From assembly GCA_965603075.1 (NCBI GenBank), contig CBFDBO010000005.1:62001-126000 (forward strand): 64,000 bases of DNA, in the 5' to 3' direction. Shown here piece by piece: positions 62,899 through 64,000 of the stretch. Source of the DNA: JABJOR01 sp965603075 (GTDB taxonomy: Bacteria > Pseudomonadota > Alphaproteobacteria > Rhodospirillales > Casp-alpha2). Numbering within the stretch: the first letter of the stretch is position 1; every line of letters starts with the position of its first letter. The position numbers and the translations under genes were made by a program. The notes beneath the pieces are model-generated. The model was not told the origin of the DNA. It did not search any database and saw only the letters and a program-made list of their open reading frames with translations.

Positions 62899-64000
62899 AT
62901 GGCTGCAGAAAATAAACGACATAAGATCAAGTTTGCCCCGAATTATGACAGTCAAAACGGCTGGTATAATATTTTACCCACGGCACCTCCCGCTAAGCAA
63001 CCATCTGGGTCGATCGATGTTGATTGGATGGTTATTGGTGCAGGACTTTCGGGGCTGTCTTCTGCCCGTCGTTTGGCCGAGCATTTTCCGGATAAAAAAA
63101 TTGCCCTCATTGAGGCCGCTCGTGTTGGATTAGGGGCATCGGGTCGTAATGCAGGCTTTGCCATTGATTTACCCTTTATCCAAGAATCATACGATAATGT
63201 AGAACGCGCCCACAGAATTCTTCGCTTGCACCGTGCGGGGGTTGCAGAGTTGGACCGATTGGTAAGCCTTCATAACATCGATTGTAATTGGAGCCACCGT
63301 GGCAAGTATATGGTTGCCACCAGTAAATATGCCACACAAAACCTTCATGCCACCCAAGCTTTCCTATCTAGCATTGGCGAACCCAGTGAAGTCTTGGGCG
63401 AAGATGCGCTGGCAGAACGATTGGGTACGCAATGTTACGGCATGGGACTTTATTCACCCGGTACACATTTGATGAACCCCGCGGCTTTAACACGAGGGCT
63501 CGCCGGGACGATGCCGGATAATGTTACTGTCTTTGAAAATTCACCCATTACCCATATTCAATTTGGTGAAAAAATCATCGCGGAAACCGCAACGGGGACT
63601 GTGACTGCGGGTGCTGCTATTGTGGCCGCAAATGGATTTACGGAGAGTTTCGGACTGCTTCATAACAAAATATTTAATATGATGACTTTTGTCAGCCTGA
63701 CAAAGCCATTAAGCAAAGCGCAACAAGATAGTCTTGGAGGAGAGCGTGATTGGGGGGTGCACCCCGTTGGAGCGTCCGGTGCAACCATCCGCCGAACTCA
63801 GGACGAACGCCTATGGCTTAGAACATCTTTTCGCTACACCCCCACCGTCCATTGCCCGGAAAGTGATTTGCCGCGTTATGAAGCCAAAAATAGAACTGAT
63901 TTTAAGGCACGCTTCCCAATGTTAGGCGAGCCAGACTTTGAATATACCTACGGTGGCGGCATGTGTTTTTCAATGAACCACGAACCGATTTTCGAAAAAA
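62899..64000 (+). CDS. FAD-dependent oxidoreductase (DAO family), partial
   Basis: An open frame begins at ATG 62899 and runs to the window edge (at least 367 codons), so only the 3' end is missing. The N-terminus contains the FAD-binding VDWMVIGAGLSGLSSARRLAE, then IALIEAARVGLGASGRNAGF, as in the glycine/D-amino-acid and gamma-glutamylputrescine oxidase families. It would oxidise an amine or amino acid in catabolism. It is divergent from the EamA gene (163-nt gap). The substrate is not predictable from this part. Confidence 0.9.
   Translation, partial: MAAENKRHKIKFAPNYDSQNGWYNILPTAPPAKQPSGSIDVDWMVIGAGLSGLSSARRLAEHFPDKKIALIEAARVGLGASGRNAGFAIDLPFIQESYDNVERAHRILRLHRAGVAELDRLVSLHNIDCNWSHRGKYMVATSKYATQNLHATQAFLSSIGEPSEVLGEDALAERLGTQCYGMGLYSPGTHLMNPAALTRGLAGTMPDNVTVFENSPITHIQFGEKIIAETATGTVTAGAAIVAANGFTESFGLLHNKIFNMMTFVSLTKPLSKAQQDSLGGERDWGVHPVGASGATIRRTQDERLWLRTSFRYTPTVHCPESDLPRYEAKNRTDFKARFPMLGEPDFEYTYGGGMCFSMNHEPIFEK

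Noticed and set aside
1..64000. CRISPR array
   Set aside because: No regularly spaced direct repeats of suitable length were seen; the only repeats are short tandem or inverted ones listed above.

Overview
The window looks like a chromosomal segment of a free-living, probably aquatic alphaproteobacterium, possibly of the Rhodospirillales; I cannot name a genus. The reasons are separate b and b' ATP synthase subunits in an atpI-B-E-F'-F operon, the mutY / dciA (DUF721) / dsbA / smc neighbourhood, a class I cytochrome c, a FixJ-type regulator, and many alphaproteobacterial transport and catabolic families. Base composition looks moderate to AT-leaning. Most of the DNA is ordinary housekeeping and transport genes, with no CRISPR array, intact insertion sequence or prophage seen. 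Several genes appear to start with TTG (smc, dsbA-like, the molybdoenzyme, a glutamine amidotransferase, a methyltransferase).

Layout. 1-2600: Fo part of ATP synthase (minus strand). 2.8-5.4 kb: a large protein with a C-terminal cyclic-nucleotide-binding domain and an unrecognised ~500-residue N-terminus, a small DUF4242 protein, then a diverged copy of only the last ~45 codons of the large gene. 5.4-13.7 kb: smc, dsbA-like, an agmatinase-family gene, dciA, mutY, a YbaK-like gene, apt. 13.7-17.8 kb: two divergent catabolic pairs (FAH hydrolase + ketopantoate-reductase-like; class III aminotransferase + BKACE). 17.9-22.9 kb: cytochrome c, orphan TRAP-type binding protein, molybdopterin oxidoreductase, MFS transporter. 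23-25.7 kb: hemerythrin, PilZ and two-component proteins, including one with a kinase dimerisation domain and receiver but no ATPase domain. 26-35.9 kb: PhyH dioxygenase, polyprenyl synthase, tRNA methyltransferase, glyQS, ppdK, glutamine amidotransferase. 36-40.7 kb: periplasmic nucleotidase, an HPt/pseudo-receiver protein convergent with a CheY-like protein, methyltransferase, ygfZ. 40.8-45.3 kb: three glycosyltransferases and asnB. 45.3-52.6 kb: AEC transporter, pyrC, a basic-amino-acid-type ABC operon and a convergent AstE/aspartoacylase-like gene. 52.9-53.1 kb: tRNA-Met with a clear promoter and terminator. 53.6-61.4 kb: XRE-type regulator, then a complete Dpp/Opp-type operon ending in a NylB-like serine hydrolase. 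61.4-64 kb: NTF2-like protein, EamA transporter and a truncated FAD oxidoreductase.

How genes work together. Both ABC operons carry a strong hairpin directly after the binding-protein gene, a familiar way to make more binding protein than permease. The clearest possibly undescribed regulatory signal is a set of GCGTC elements, always paired at 10-bp spacing, on both sides of the XRE regulator gene: one set overlaps its own promoter, the other lies in the gap before the peptide-transport operon. This suggests a local autoregulated switch for uptake and hydrolysis of an amide or peptide. The other unusual items are the two rearranged phosphorelay proteins and the remnant copy of the cyclic-nucleotide-binding gene.
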